Source: Opisthocomus hoazin (lineage: Eukaryota; Chordata; Aves; Opisthocomiformes; Opisthocomidae). Taken from it: a DNA stretch of 64,000 bases. The DNA is taken from contig NC_134441.1 in NCBI RefSeq assembly GCF_030867145.1, positions 5,396,992 to 5,460,991 of the forward strand, read 5' to 3'. Of the stretch, positions 9,301 to 22,700 are shown in pieces; within the stretch, counting starts at the first letter, position 1, and every line of letters starts with the position of its first letter. The translations under genes were made by a program, and so were the position numbers. The notes beneath the pieces were generated by a model. It saw only the letters and a program-made list of their open reading frames with translations. It searched no databases and had not been told where the DNA came from.

Positions 9301-12050
9301 ACGCCACAGCAGAAAACACAAAGGTCCTACTGGGGCAGGCTTGGACTCTGAAAAATTTCTACGTTCGTTTTCTCTCTGTTGTAAGCTGGACTTTCTCAAG
9401 GCAGAACTGTAACACAACAACATTTTCGTAATACATTTTGCTTTTCCTCACTCCCATTCAGCCAGTGGCTCTATTTCAGGACCTTAAATCAAACATTTCC
9501 AGACACTTGCTTTATTTTGCTTGTGCAGAAAGGCTTCATGTTGCGTGTGAAGATAATACATTGCTGAAAGCACAGTCCTAAAGCCGCATTTGCATTCAAT
9601 TTACCAGTGAATGAAAATTTCTTGCAAATTCCTACAGATCATCACTGAGCTCATTGCTGGTATTCGCTTTCCCCGATTTATTTGCTGCAAGAGCCGCTGA
9701 ACGCACAGAGCTCAGTTTTTCCTTCAGTGTCAACATCAAGCATGATTTCACAGCTACAAATGTATTTCAGTCTTTCACTAACTTTTAAAAGCTAAACATT
9801 TACCATCCCACCTACATCTTTCAGCGGTGTTTTCCTTGCATTTTTAAGACACTGCATTGCACACTGATTTTATGACGTCTGTAGTTGCAGCGTTCCCTTT
9901 CATGGCCACCTCCTGCCTTGCTTCAAAGAGCCGGTTCTTTAGCTGGTGTGAATTCACAGAGGAGCAGAATGCCGAATTACTCCAGTGAAGGACTTAGCCT
10001 AGAGTCTTCTGATTAATAATAGAAAGATATTCAAGAGAAGTTTCACATCCCTCTGTAAATTACTGCAGCTTTCTCTGGTGTTTTGTGAGATAACGGCAGA
10101 CACTTGGGTGAGAGGGAAAGGAAGATTTTGTGCCTCCATCCCCGTGACAGATATTCACGTCTCCAGTTTTCCACAAACATACTCAAGCAGTATATTGAGT
10201 CCTTGGCCAGCAAAACCTCTGTCCAAGCTACCGGAACTGGATGTTGAACTCCGTTCCACTGCTTCTTTAAACTATGCTTTGACCAACTAACTATAGATGT
10301 GCGATGGACTTGCTATGTGAAAAGCATAAAAAAAAAAAGCAGATTCAGCACACAAATGAACTGTGACCCTTCTTAACGACAACATTTCTGGAGCGATGGC
10401 CAGGTACATCAGACAGATATTGGAAAACTTCGTTCTGACCAGACAATTGCTTTGTAGCCTCCTGTACCAGAGATGCCAAAAACTGACACAGCAGAAATAA
10501 GACTGCCTAGAGTAGCTTTTTTTATGCGGAAAGAGTTTGGAGGTGAAGGCTAACGAAACAGAGTCAGAAGAAAACTTGCACCTACTCAAGTAAAGGAATC
10601 AGCTTCAGTGAAGACCCCAAGCCTCAGTCTCCTTTCTGGTACCATTCTGTATCATCAGTTGGATGCACCTCTGATGCTATGGCCCTGTTATCTTGCCAGA
10701 CTGATGTAGATGGGTTTGGTATTGGATTTAGATCCTCTGCCCACCTATCAGAAAACAGTGAAAAAATGTAGCAGCCATAAGACCACTCTGAGGACTTCAA
10801 TCTGGCCAATTCAGGAACACAATAGACCAGGCATTGCAAAGGATCAGCTCCGAGCCACAGCCCAGGCAAAGAAAAACTCAAATTTAATTGGCTTAGATGA
10901 AAAGCAAAGGAAGGAACATGGCTTTGTTCCCTTGATGCTTCTACGCTCTGCTTGGATTTATGGCTCACTGGTCATTTTTCCTGTGTCTATGGTCCGATGT
11001 TTCAAACAGAACTACCCTGAAAATTGCCATCGAGAAAATAGCACAGGTCAGGATAGCAATCTTTTAGTGATAAAGAGATCAAAAATAGCTCTTCCTACCT
11101 CGTTTGGAGAGGTTTTTTTCCCAGCTCTCCCTTTCTAAAAATATAACTTTGAAAAGTGGCCACAATGCCTCCTTTTATGATCACTTTTCCTGGAGTCGTA
11201 CATACCGTCTGACAGCACTGCCACAGGGCAAAACCATTTCCAGAGCGCTGCTTCCGAGGAATGATGGAGAAAAATCACTGCCGGCTGGAAATCAGAGAAA
11301 GTTAGCCACCGCAACGGCCAGCTTCGACATCGGTTATCACAGCACATAGGTCACGCTAGCAGTTAGAGGCATCGTTGGGATGGAAGTCCCATTTTTCAGT
11401 ACAGTGGCAGCACGCAGATGGGGAGGTGCTGTTTTAGCGGCAGGGTCGATGTGCAAACTGCCCCTACGTTCAGAATCAGTTTTTCAGCATACCTCCTCTG
11501 TGGAGTAGCTTGCTCAGAATATCCCCAGCCTAACACATAACCTGAAACTCCTCGGATTTTAACACGCTAGAATTGCTGATGGTGTAAAAGGGTTGAGAGC
11601 TCCGTGTGGCATCCAGGCTTGGAGGTGGGGAGCTCTCGGGCAAACCGAAAGCAAATAGAAGTCAGTGTTGCTCCACTGCTTTCAGGGAGATGCCTACATT
11701 TGCTCCAGTTGGGAATAAACCCTATAATCTAGGAGGATTTATGCTTATAATGCACGGACCTAACTCTGCAGGCAGTTACTGGATGATAGATAGCAACTGT
11801 TACTAATTTGTTTGTGGGCTTGGCTCCTCCATATGCATTTGTGTCTGTCTGTCTCCTCTGTTTGCTGTCACTCTGCTTTTCCCCTCAGCTTTACTGCAGT
11901 AAAAAAAGCAGCGGCTGCGCCCAGCTTCTTCCCGCTGACATCGGACTTTTCCTTCTTTTATTGACTTGTTTTTAACTGAGGCAAAAAAAGTGCACTTAAA
12001 TATGGATGATTCTTATTTCTAAAACAAAGGGCCCAATACAAGGAAACACG
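6340..12050. other. Intergenic, no gene seen
   Basis: AT-rich unique sequence with short A-rich patches near 6,524-6,537 and 8,119-8,155. A 9-bp-arm inverted repeat GGACTGCAG-CA-CTGCAGTCC lies at 6887-6906. Open frames reach 169 codons (8922-9431) and show no domain, signal peptide or family motif I can recognise. Confidence 0.6.
6719..6726 (+). promoter_or_regulatory. Possible plus-strand TATA box
   Basis: TATATAAA is followed within 25-80 bp by a small CpG-containing patch (about 6,750-6,800). The arrangement would suit a transcript divergent from NEFM, but no open frame or splice pattern supports one. Confidence 0.2.
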
Positions 12051-12059
12051 TTCTCCCTG

Positions 12060-12300
12060 CTAGTCTAATTTGTATCTAGGTTAATTGCTCTTATGCTGGA
12101 TGTTTAATTGATTTGCATAGAGAAAGCCAATGAAAGGCTGTAGCTCAGTGATGGCTCTACATAACTGCAATGACTCCTTATTTTTCTGCTTAATTAGTGC
12201 TAGAGGAAGAGTCTACCTTGCAGCTGGCTACTGAGATCTCTGAGACATCAGTTATTATTCAGATGCTATATATAAATATAGTTTATTTTTCTGACCTAGA
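12060..12300. promoter_or_regulatory. Candidate regulatory block with octamer and TAAT motifs
   Basis: The block contains a perfect POU octamer ATTTGCAT (12111-12118), TTAATTG-type sites, a CCAAT box close by and TTAATTAG. This is the composition often seen in developmental enhancers. No conservation data are available here. Confidence 0.2.
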
Positions 12301-12319
12301 CATCTACAGTAAATGTTGA

Positions 12320-15300
12320 ACAGAGCTGAAGAGGTTTTTCAGGTAAGAATGTTTTACAGCAAAATTAAGAAAAAAGGGACATTTAACATAGTCCTACTTG
12401 GAGGACTTACCTTGTGTCAAGGCTTTATGGGTGAAAAAATTGAGAATCTCTTGACATGAATTATCTTATCATTTTGGGCAAGGAGCTCAAAGCAGCCTGG
12501 GCAACCTAGCCATTCCGCTTTTCTTTGAATTGCGGTAACATGGTGACTTTTAATCTCTTAGGACTCCTTGCTATGACCTGCATCAGCTTTCTGGACTAAA
12601 TAAATGTGAGATTCAGATGTTCCTCCAACAGCGTATCAAGTATTGTGGGATGAGATCCTCCTGATAAACTGCGAATGTTAACATTGTACGAGGGCCGTAG
12701 TTAAACACAAGTGGCTCTTTGTAGCAACTGGACCAGCTTTCTTATATGGGGCCACAAAGTGAAACAAAAAAGAGTCTGTCTTTTCCTGCATCATCTCTTG
12801 AAACAACCCATGGTTTGAGAGGGATGCCCTGTAGTTTTTGTAATAGAAATGTGAGCTCTGTGTGTCAAACTTATGATCCATGCTTGAATTGGAGGAGGAA
12901 TTGTGGGGATGGGCTTGCTTTGTAAGACGTTCCTTACGTTTTTAAAGCTACATACATAAATCTGAGCTACTTTTTGGCTGGAATGTCAGTTCAATTTCTT
13001 CAGTCTTGTAACATCTAAATAACATTCTTAGTAGAAATAACTATAAGCTGATTAGGAGGGAAGCAATAAATACAAACCAAATCAAATCATGCAGGCACTC
13101 ACAGTAGGAAAATCAATAATTTTAGTAATACATTTTGCAAACCCATTTTATTGTCAAAAAATACATATAGCTCCTTTGAAATCTTGATTAAGCAGGACCT
13201 ATAAGTCTTCCTTTTTGTCTCAAGCTGCACTAAAATTTAGAATTTAAAAAAAAACTTTCAAAGCAACGGTGTCAGTTTATACCAAGTAAAAGCTGGAGTG
13301 CACAGCACATGCACAGAACATGCACGCAGGGCAGGCTAGGAAGGCCATCAATCCTGAAGGGACGAAGCAGAAAAGAGATGTTTGCAGGGAGCTGCCTGTG
13401 GCAGTTCTGAAATGATTCCATAAAGTGATTTGAAAATGGAAAAAAGATTTTACTTCTTTTTCTTTTAAATCAATGAGTGTTCTAGACAGCTGTACGTTTG
13501 ATTATATCAGTGACTCTTAAGTTTGTGATAAGGCTGGAACTTGTTTTCCATTTGGAATGGCAGGAAAGGTCATTGAAAATGTGTTTTTCTAAATTTGCCA
13601 GTATAAAATGCAATTCTATATTCCATGAAACAGTGACATTCATTGGAGTCCTTCAGGCATTTCACTGCTTTGTGACTCCGACATTTCTGCTTTGTAAGTA
13701 TTTGTTTAGCTGATCCTCTATCAGCATGCTCACCTCTCAGACTGCTGGCTTTCTTACCTTAAAGGTGAGCGGAGAGCAGGACCTACAGGGATAGAAAAGA
13801 TATCAATATGCAGAAATTCGAGTGACCTTCAGTAGCGCTGACCATGACATGCAAACTGGTGGAATTTGCTGCATTGCTTTCTTTTTGGTTTCCGAGGTTC
13901 AGATTAGCATTGTCTCTCACCAACTGACTCCGTGTCAATGAAACGCATTTAGAAAACACTTTGAGAAAAGAATTGAAAAGTTATCACCTGTAAATTCCAA
14001 GGTCAGGATATTCTGCATCATCATTTGAAAAGCTCCTCGCCTTGGCAGTGCAGGCTATGTCTGAAATTTTGTCGGATGTAAAGTCTGCTGCTTTGAGAAT
14101 TAAGAAATCAAGCAAACAAAACTCTCCCAACCGATCTCTTAACCTGATTTTCTTAAATAGCCCATGGGAATTATTTAATATTTGTGGAGAATGAGAGAAA
14201 GCTTTATCTAATAATCTCACTTCTTCTGAGATGCCACAGTCTGCTCCCTCTACACCAATGCCTCTATTTCCCCCGTCTCTCTGCCTTGCAGTGACCTCTC
14301 CGTTATTATGCCAGCAGTCAAGATCGCAACAAACTTGTTCCAGTGACTCATGCTGTTTTTTCTACTGATTTTTTTTTCCTATTTCAATGCGATGTCCTCT
14401 CCTGTCAGTGGCAGACACAGCACCCATTCTGTAGATGCTGCTGTTCCCTCTTGGTCCCCTGCAAAGTTTAATCCTGTCCTACTATTTTCACTGTGTCTAA
14501 TAGTTATAATTTCAAAACGTGAAACAGAGATCATGCTGCGGTCCCAGTTTATACAGAATTCTACCCAGCCTGACCGTGATAACATTTCTCACCTTTTCTC
14601 ATCCGCAGCTCTCCCTGGGTCACCAGCTCCCCCGGTCTGTCCTCAGCGTGGTATTGATTGCCCAAGCCAGCCAGGCAGCGGGCACGGACCGGGCAGGCTT
14701 ACACTGCTTTTCCTTTGAATGGAATTCAATAGGAGTTTCCCTAAGGTCAGCCTCGGGCAGCTGGTGAGATTTCACTGGGATTTTAATGATCCTTTCCATC
14801 AGCAGAACTCACCTCTGAGATGACAGATCTTGCACCGCCATAAATCAGCCCGCTTAACTAGCTTTTCCCCCATTCAAAACCTTTTTCTGAATGACATTAT
14901 CTGTTCCGGTAAGACTGTCATGTGGGGAATACAGTCTTCACACACTATTTTGTTAGGGGCTTTAAGACAGCACCCCAGAGCAAGCGATACCATACCCTTC
15001 AGGAAGGGGTGTGATGCATCTCACTGCGCAAAAGAGCAGTCGCAAATGGACCTGACTTTGGCTCTGGGGATCAGAACAGACTCTTCCTGCTCATCCCAGG
15101 TAAAGCCAGGAGTAAATTTATGCCCTTGCCAGGCGTGACACGCTGCAGAACCGCAGTGGAAAGAGAACAAACTCCCAGGGGTTGGCTGCTAACGTCAGTG
15201 GCACCGGTGCAAATGAGAGCAGCCTCCTGCCCAGGCAGCTTCTTCCAGGAGCGTGGGAGCCTGGCGAGTCAATGGCATGGGCAGAAAAATCATGCCCTCA

Positions 15301-18300
15301 TTAGTCCCTAATGAGAAGGAAAGGAAAACAATGTTCCTTTTTAAGTCAGTCTTGGATGAGGACCTTCCTCTGGACAGATGACATGGTTTACCTTTGGTAG
15401 CTTGCTTCCCTATTGTTTCTACCTCGTCCCTTTGCTCCCGATCGGACCGCGCTCCTTAATGCTGCCGCTTGCTCCGCGCTCCCACTCGTTACTCATCTGG
15501 CACCGAGCAGCGAGTGCCTGTCTGCGGCACATGCGTGGGTCCCTGACTCACTAACTCTGAGCACGATTGCGCCGTGGGGTGGGTGTGGGGTGTGGGGAGC
15601 ACATCTGAGCCCCACAGATGAAGGCGCTGGAGGCACCAGCCCAGAGCAAGGTCTGCCCTGTCACGTATAGCAAATTATGGCCCGTTTCATGGCACCCAGA
15701 GCCACCCTTCCCCATCGGCTGCTGCTGCAGCTGGAAGAAAACCCTGTCTGGTTGTGCACGCACAGATGAGTCTCATCTTCCATGTATTTTGTCTGCTAGG
15801 GAGAATTGGTACCTGCGCACCATAGCTGCTTGATTGCAGGACCCACTGTGGGCTGTAATTTGGCCTAATTGTGCCCTTCCTTCCCTCTGTGGTGTGAGCG
15901 TTGTTTGTATAAGATAAATGCGATCCGTGGCGTGTTTTTACGTGCATGGTGCAGAGTGACTGAGCCTACTTTTTCTCCTGTGGGACTTTGAACTTTTTTC
16001 AATGAGCAGCTCTTATTTCAATAACTGTAGTTCTTGTTAATAAAACCTTTAATCAAGTAATGAGGGAGTGTGGCTGGCGTGGTCTCCGAATACAGCCCCT
16101 CTTTCCACGTCTGGCACTTGTTCACTGGGGAAGCGTGGCGGCAGCATTTCATCTTGCTGTGCTTCTACTCCTGCCTAATGAATGTGGAGATAATGAAACT
16201 AATGAAACCGCCTTCGTGGCAATGCATTTGAGATCCACTGATGAGAATTACCAGATAAAAGGGAGGTGCTTTTTATCATCTCCCAGTAATGAGAACAACT
16301 CATGTATGAAACTTTCTGCTTGAAGTTGTAGCTCGGTCGCGTCTTGAAGCCCTGCAACAAAGTCAATTTTACTCTCTCTGAGTAGCATGTGAGGAACCGG
16401 CTGTCATGCTGGTGTCCATTCTGGGGATTAAACGCCTTTCAATAAACCAAGGATAATTTCGCGTGGTGTTATTAAACCAGAATTTTATGGGCCGTAACCT
16501 GCCATCATTTTGTATGTGGAGCTCCTGCTGGGTTTGTCAGGCCATCCATGCCCGGAGTGAGGGTGCAGGGCGAAAGGCCTCTGGCTCTCCTCTGCTCACT
16601 TCTCTGACCTTCCTCTGGGAAATGAGATGTCTCAGAGAAAAGCAGCCACGCAGCCTGACTGCTACATGTGCTAGAAGGGTGTATGTAGTTATGCCATATA
16701 TGCAATATAAAAAAAGAAAATATTTAAAATATTGCTGGATTTATTGGACACATTGACAGCCTTAGCAATTTTCCTTGGGAACAAATACCACTTCTCTGTC
16801 ACCTCTCCAATATCTCTCTCTCACGCTAGACTGGATTATGCATCAGGGGTGCCGCCTTGTGCAGAACTTGCTTGTAGAACCACAGGAACGCAGTTATGAA
16901 CATAGACCAGTGTTCCCAATGCTTCTCAGCTTACAACAAAAACCGTTGCTGAGGATCCATGGGCTCTGTAAAAGAAAGTCAGTATTTAAAAAAGGTAAGT
17001 TTTCTCTACTGAATGTTTTGGTAATGTTTTTGCATCACCGCCACTGCTCCCACCAGAATTAGGGATGGCCAGACATCTGGCTACTTTACACAAAAAACGA
17101 AGGTATAGAAAATCTGCACTTCAAGTATAGGTTCAGCATCGCTTCAGGCCGGCCCCGAGAAGCTGCTGCTCTGTTCTTCTGCATTCCCAGCCATGCATCG
17201 CTGCCCCTGAGGCTGCCGAATGAAGAACTCCACCGCGCAGCAGCCAACAAGGTCATTCGTTTACTCTTGTGTGGTGCAGTTATTAGATCTTAATGTTCTC
17301 CTCCTCTTTGCTAACCCTCGTTCTAGCAATATTGAAAGAAAGTTCTCACCGTGAGTTTAGTGGTTTTGGACACTTTTGTAAGAGGAGGATGAACAAATCT
17401 GTGGGGTTGAGTTTTTAGTGCATTTCTGTCATAAGCCAAACCCACCCCTTCTAGTCCCTGATTTTAATTGATTCAGCTAATTGTTTGAACAGGTCATTCA
17501 ATCAAAAGATGCAATATGAATTCTTCTGTCAAGATGAAAGTCTGTAATGAAAAGCTAATGATTCTCATCAGTTGTCTGGCTTCTCCGATGCTTTGTCTTG
17601 ATACAGGCTGGTCACAAGGAGAAAGAAGTCTGGGATCAATGCCAAAGTATTTTGCCTTTTCCAAAAGAAGCCGTATTAGCATTTTGCGTTGGTCAGGTGG
17701 ATTGGTTTCACACCCGAAGTGTGTGTCTGCTGACTTCAGTTCCCAGTTTGCGACCAACTTGCTTGTACAACCTCTTTTTTGCACTGAATGCTGTCTATAG
17801 AAATAGATTAATAATATTTATTTAGTGTCCGGAGGAATCCCCATCCTCTTTCCTGAAAGTTCTTGGCTCTTTCCTTTATGCCATACTTTTTGCCCTTAAT
17901 AAAAGAGAAAAAGGCGATGGCTGGCACCATTTCAATCGGTGCCTCTCTCCTTGGTGCAGCGGTGGTCCCCTCCCCGTGCGGGTCCCAGGTGCTGCCCAGG
18001 AGCAGGGCTGTGGGTGCCGGGACCCCCAGCCTGGCAGAGATAACCCCTGCTCCATCAGCCGGGCATCGGGCTGAGAGCCCGCCTTTATTGACACAGGCGT
18101 TGCAGACTGAGGCCAAGAACGGCCACTCTTAGCATTAAAATATGAATTCCAGAAAATGCCTTTTTTTTTTTCCTTCTGCAGAAAGAGTTGGGTTCTTTTC
18201 AGATTGTTATTTTTCACCCACGGGAACTGCATTACCTCCTCTAAACACAGAAAGGAAACGTTCTACACGCCAGATCTTACCTTCATATGCGGTTTTTAAC

Positions 18301-19630
18301 ATCCTCATGTACTAGTGAAAAATGTCTTTTAATTAGGATGGAGATGTTTGCAAAGCAATGTGAAAAGGAATGGAGGCAGGTTCATATGGAGCTGCTGTGT
18401 GCGATAACTCTGTGTGTGTAGGGCTCAATATAACCTTCAAAAGCTGCTCTGCAGCAGCAGAGGGATATTCTCCAAGCACAAAGGGAGCCTAATTTCTTTT
18501 ACAGAGCAGCAATCAATAGGTGCCAGAGGTCAAGCAAAAAACTGACGTGCTTTTAAAATTTTTCTTTCTAAATGAATAATGTGTGTAAGATCAGCAGTGA
18601 CAAATGAAGTGGGGCTGGTAACAGCCCCCCATGCTGGGAGAGCTCTCGTCCCACGGGAGCCAGTGCCAGCTTCACCATCACACCCCGCATCCGGAGCCTC
18701 TCTGTCCTACATGGCAAACCACTGCATCCCACGGCACGTGGGGGGCTGCCGGTCCCTTCGCAGAGCGGTGGGGACAAGCCAGCACACCACGGCCTTGGGA
18801 AGTTTTTAAAATACTTGCTTTGCTTCCTCCTTCCTTTTATTACAATGCGGAGCAGCAAGTTTCTCTCTCTGAACACTGTGTTAATTTTTTTATCTGTACT
18901 TCAGGATGTTTAAGTGGCACTGTTAATAGTAAAGCCACCTTAGAAGCCAGTGTGATTCAGATGTATTTCACAGATGAGACACATCCCTTCGCTGCTTGTC
19001 CAAATGCTCGTGCACTTGATGGAAATCTCAGAGGATAAGTGACTTGACCGAGGCCAACCGGCAAGCCAGCACCCGTGGCCTGAACACTCGATAGAGCTCC
19101 TGTTGTTCACGCTGCTTGTCCCCGGGCTTTGCTTGTTCCCTCCTGCTCTTCAGCAGCTGAGGGCTCGTTTCTATTCTCTACACCCTTATTAGACTCTCCC
19201 AACCTAGTCCCCTTTTCAGAGCAATTTTCTCTCACAGAGTCATTTCCATTCGCCGCAGGTCATTGTGCTACCGCAACGGAGCGGTCTGGAAGGGTTTATT
19301 GCCTTTTGTTCAGGCTGGGTGATTTTGGAGCAAATTGGGTGCTTAACACGGCTGGTTGAAAAGCAGGATTAAAATGTTCTGGCAAAAAGATCGTTCTGCA
19401 TAAAACCGAGAACCCGAGAAGCTGGTGAAGCAGAAATGCATCCGGGCGGGAGGATGGCATCCTGCAGAAACTGGTGGGGCGGGTGGGCTTCAGGATCCAG
19501 GCTTTGCCCAACAGATTCAGCTGAAAGGTATGATTCTTCTGTCCCTACTCCCCCTGCCTGAAGACACCTCTTTGTATCAGGCCATTTTAAGGCAATTTAT
19601 GTTTAACATCAAAAATACCTAGGTTTTATC
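12320..19630. other. Intergenic, no gene seen
   Basis: Unique sequence of mixed composition, with a more GC-rich part at about 15.1-15.8 kb. The stretch 16,160-16,470 has many TAAT-type motifs. Open frames are short (up to 142 codons near its left side) and unlike known proteins. I see no repeat family. Confidence 0.6.
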
Positions 19631-19633
19631 TGT

Positions 19634-19739
19634 AGAATCATAGAATCATAGGTTGGAAAAGACCTCTAAGATCATTGATTCCAACCATCCACCCAACACC
19701 ACCATTCCTACTAAACCATATACTGAAGTGCCACATCTA
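19634..19739 (-). mobile_element. 5'-truncated CR1 LINE, 3' end only
   Basis: The + strand starts with AGAATCATAGAATCAT, the complement of the octamer repeat (ATTCTATG-type) that ends avian CR1 elements. It continues with the familiar GGTTGGAAAAGACCTCTAAG and ATCATTGATTCCAACCATCC segments and breaks off after CCACATCTA. About 106 bp of the 3'UTR remain, so the element is dead, heavily 5'-truncated as most CR1 copies are, and inserted in minus orientation. No coding part is present. Confidence 0.85.
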
Positions 19740-19744
19740 GTGTA

Positions 19745-22700
19745 GAGGGCGAGCAGGGAAAAAAATTGGACTTTTTACCAAGGTTCAGGTCAAGGGATAC
19801 TCTCAACAGCAAGAAACCCACCTGCTCGCTTGCTATAGCTTGGGGGTTGGTGTCACTAGGGATGGACATACGGGTCGCCCCTCTCCTTCCCCCATTCCGG
19901 TCTCCGCAGGCATAACCCTGAAATGCTCCTAAGCCAGACTCGCGTGAGTCAGCAGGACAGGCTGCGCTGGAGCTCCTCCTCCCAAAAATTTCAGCTTCTG
20001 CTTGATGAATTAAACATGTCCGAGCGCTCGTTTCAGCAGCGTGCTCTCCACTAGGCTGCTTTCGAGGCTTTTTTTATGTCCCACCTTCAGAAAACTAGAC
20101 AGCAACTGGGAAAGCCTGGATGTGCAGTTTGTGAACGTGGAAGTTACAGGGAAACGCTGATTGCAGAGGAAAGGCAGCTGCGTGCAGAGGTGTGCTGGGG
20201 GGGGGGCAAATGCTTCAGTTCCTGATAACAGAGGGGTTTTTCTATATTTCGTCCTTAAGAAACTGTGAAAAACTCCTGAGCTGAACAGCTGAGTGGTGCA
20301 GCTGCACATCTTAAAGACATCTGTGAATCAGGAGGCAGGGAGAAGAGAGGTGTGGAGGATGTTCCGGATGATAATGGATGTCTAAGTGATCATGGGCTTG
20401 AAGCATAATTAATGTTAATGGATAGCATTTATATGTAATGCAAAGAACATGTTCTGAAAGACAGATACAAAAATAGATTTTTTTTTTTTAAGACATGAAG
20501 TTTTAAACTCTGAGGACTAGACATCAGAGCTACTATGCAGCTATTTTATGCATTTTATCTACAGAAAAACCTTGTTCTTTAGAAGCTTGTGGGGACTGGG
20601 AAATGTGTGGCCTAATTTTTTTCACATCCTGACAAACGAGGGATGCTGCACTTACCTGGCAGTGTCATGAGGCTGCTATGGCTAAAATCTTTAATTTTTT
20701 TTATGCATTGAAATCCAGCAACAAAAAATGATCAGAGCCAGAATAAGAAGAATAACAATGCAGAGGAGTTCTGTAGAGGGTACGAATTGTTAGGGAGGAG
20801 GTAGTAACCAACAGCTGTGAGGAGGGGACTAGTAGAATGAGCTTGCGTAGCTGCAAGTACTCATCGGTCCGTGCCCTTCTGGCAGTGCTGGTTGTGCCGC
20901 TTTCCCTAAGCGCGATCCCCTGAGGATTCAGACTGCGGAAGGATCAAGGGAGAGGAGCCTTCCCTCCGGCTCAGTTGGCAGCTGGGGGTGCCCTTGGGGC
21001 TGGAAATCTCTGATGCAGCACTAGCCGTGATGCATTACAGCGGTCGTTAGACTGGAAACACATTTTTCCCATGCGCAGTGATGTTAGAACTCTCTGGCGT
21101 GATGGTGTGGTAGCTGCCGTACCACCGCCCTTGCTGGCCAGGTCTCGCCAGATATTTATAGGTATGGAATAATTCTTCTCTGGTAACCAGACATGGAGAG
21201 AACGATCTGTGTGTCTGTGTCATGAAATACTTTCAGCCAGACTGCACAAATACTTATTACTTCCCTTGATTTGTATTCCTTAGATATAAACTTATTAATG
21301 CTCACTGCATATTTTCCATCGTATATTTCCTGGCTACCAGCTTTCCAGAAGTATTTACCATCTGTATGCCAGACTATTTTCCTCCTATGGCAAACATTTC
21401 ATTGCATTAAATTTTGCTGTTTAATGTGTAGAGCTAATGATTTTTGTAAAAGAAAAATGGGCATAAAGCTTTATGAGAATATTATGAGGAAAAGGCGCTT
21501 TTTTGTTGTTGTATTGAATTCTTCGGAAGTTAAATTTCCTATAATTTTAGAAAAAATGAACTCAGGTGCTGATCGTCTGTACCCTTGCTCAAGGGACAGC
21601 GTGCTAGCAAGCCAGGGTTCCTATTTATTTATGGAAGGAATAGGGCTGAAGAGATTTTGTTTTTTAAAAATTGAAAAACGGATACTGAGCACTGGTCTCT
21701 CATGCACAAAATGTGCCCGAAAGAGCTTTTATCACTATGCTATTGCATTGCAGACCCCGGGATTGCGTTTCTTCCTCCCTGCCTCAGACAGCCCCACTGG
21801 GGAAAAGGCACGCACTACGAGGCACAGAGCCTTCCAAACACAGAGGAAGTTCATGCTGGATCGGTGAGCTGCTATTAATATGTATGGAAATTAGTGTGTG
21901 AGTCAAATAATTAAAGGCTAAAGCAGTCCAGGAAAACCAGGGGATACAAACAACAATGAAAGTCTTTATTTCTGGTGGCTGAATCAGACTCCTCAGACCT
22001 TCTGCATTTTTCTTGATGGTTCCCATCGGGTTTCTGACCATTAACATTTTACAGTCCCCTTCTGCAATGACCCTAAAGACCAAAGCATGAGATGGGATTA
22101 ATAATAGTTCAGATTTAGCACCAGCTGCATTAGATGACTTCAGTTTTGCAGAGCAAATGCTAATGAAGTCCTTGGACCTGGCAACATTAATGGCATACCT
22201 TCCTTGATGTGAGCAGGACTAGAATTACCTTCAGCATTAGAGTGGGTGATTGATCCCTAAAGGCTGGAGCATGGAAAGCTGTTGGGTAGCTGTCAAGGAA
22301 AATGCCGAAAGCCACAAGCTTCGCAGCAGTCCTACATCTTGGAGTCCCCCAAGGAGCAAAAATCTCTTGCACTGCATCTAAGAGTAGCTTGCTCCAACCG
22401 CGCTCCTGAAACAGGGCTGTGATGCAAAAGTATGAGCGAAACCTCACTTCCAGAGGGTGGTATTAGCCCAAATGTGTTCCTCTTTCTCTCTTTTTCTTTT
22501 CTCCCAGACACAGCCTGTCCTTACTCCTGGCATGTCTCTTTGGTTCTGTGTCAGCGAGGCTCCGGCAACAATCCCAAAATCCGGAGGAAGAGCTATAAAT
22601 CAGCAATACTTTCCGGGGCACTCTCCGACACACCCCGAGCGAGTGACATGGCCGTGTACCAACCCCAGGCATCGAAACGGCCGTGGGACACAGGGACCTC

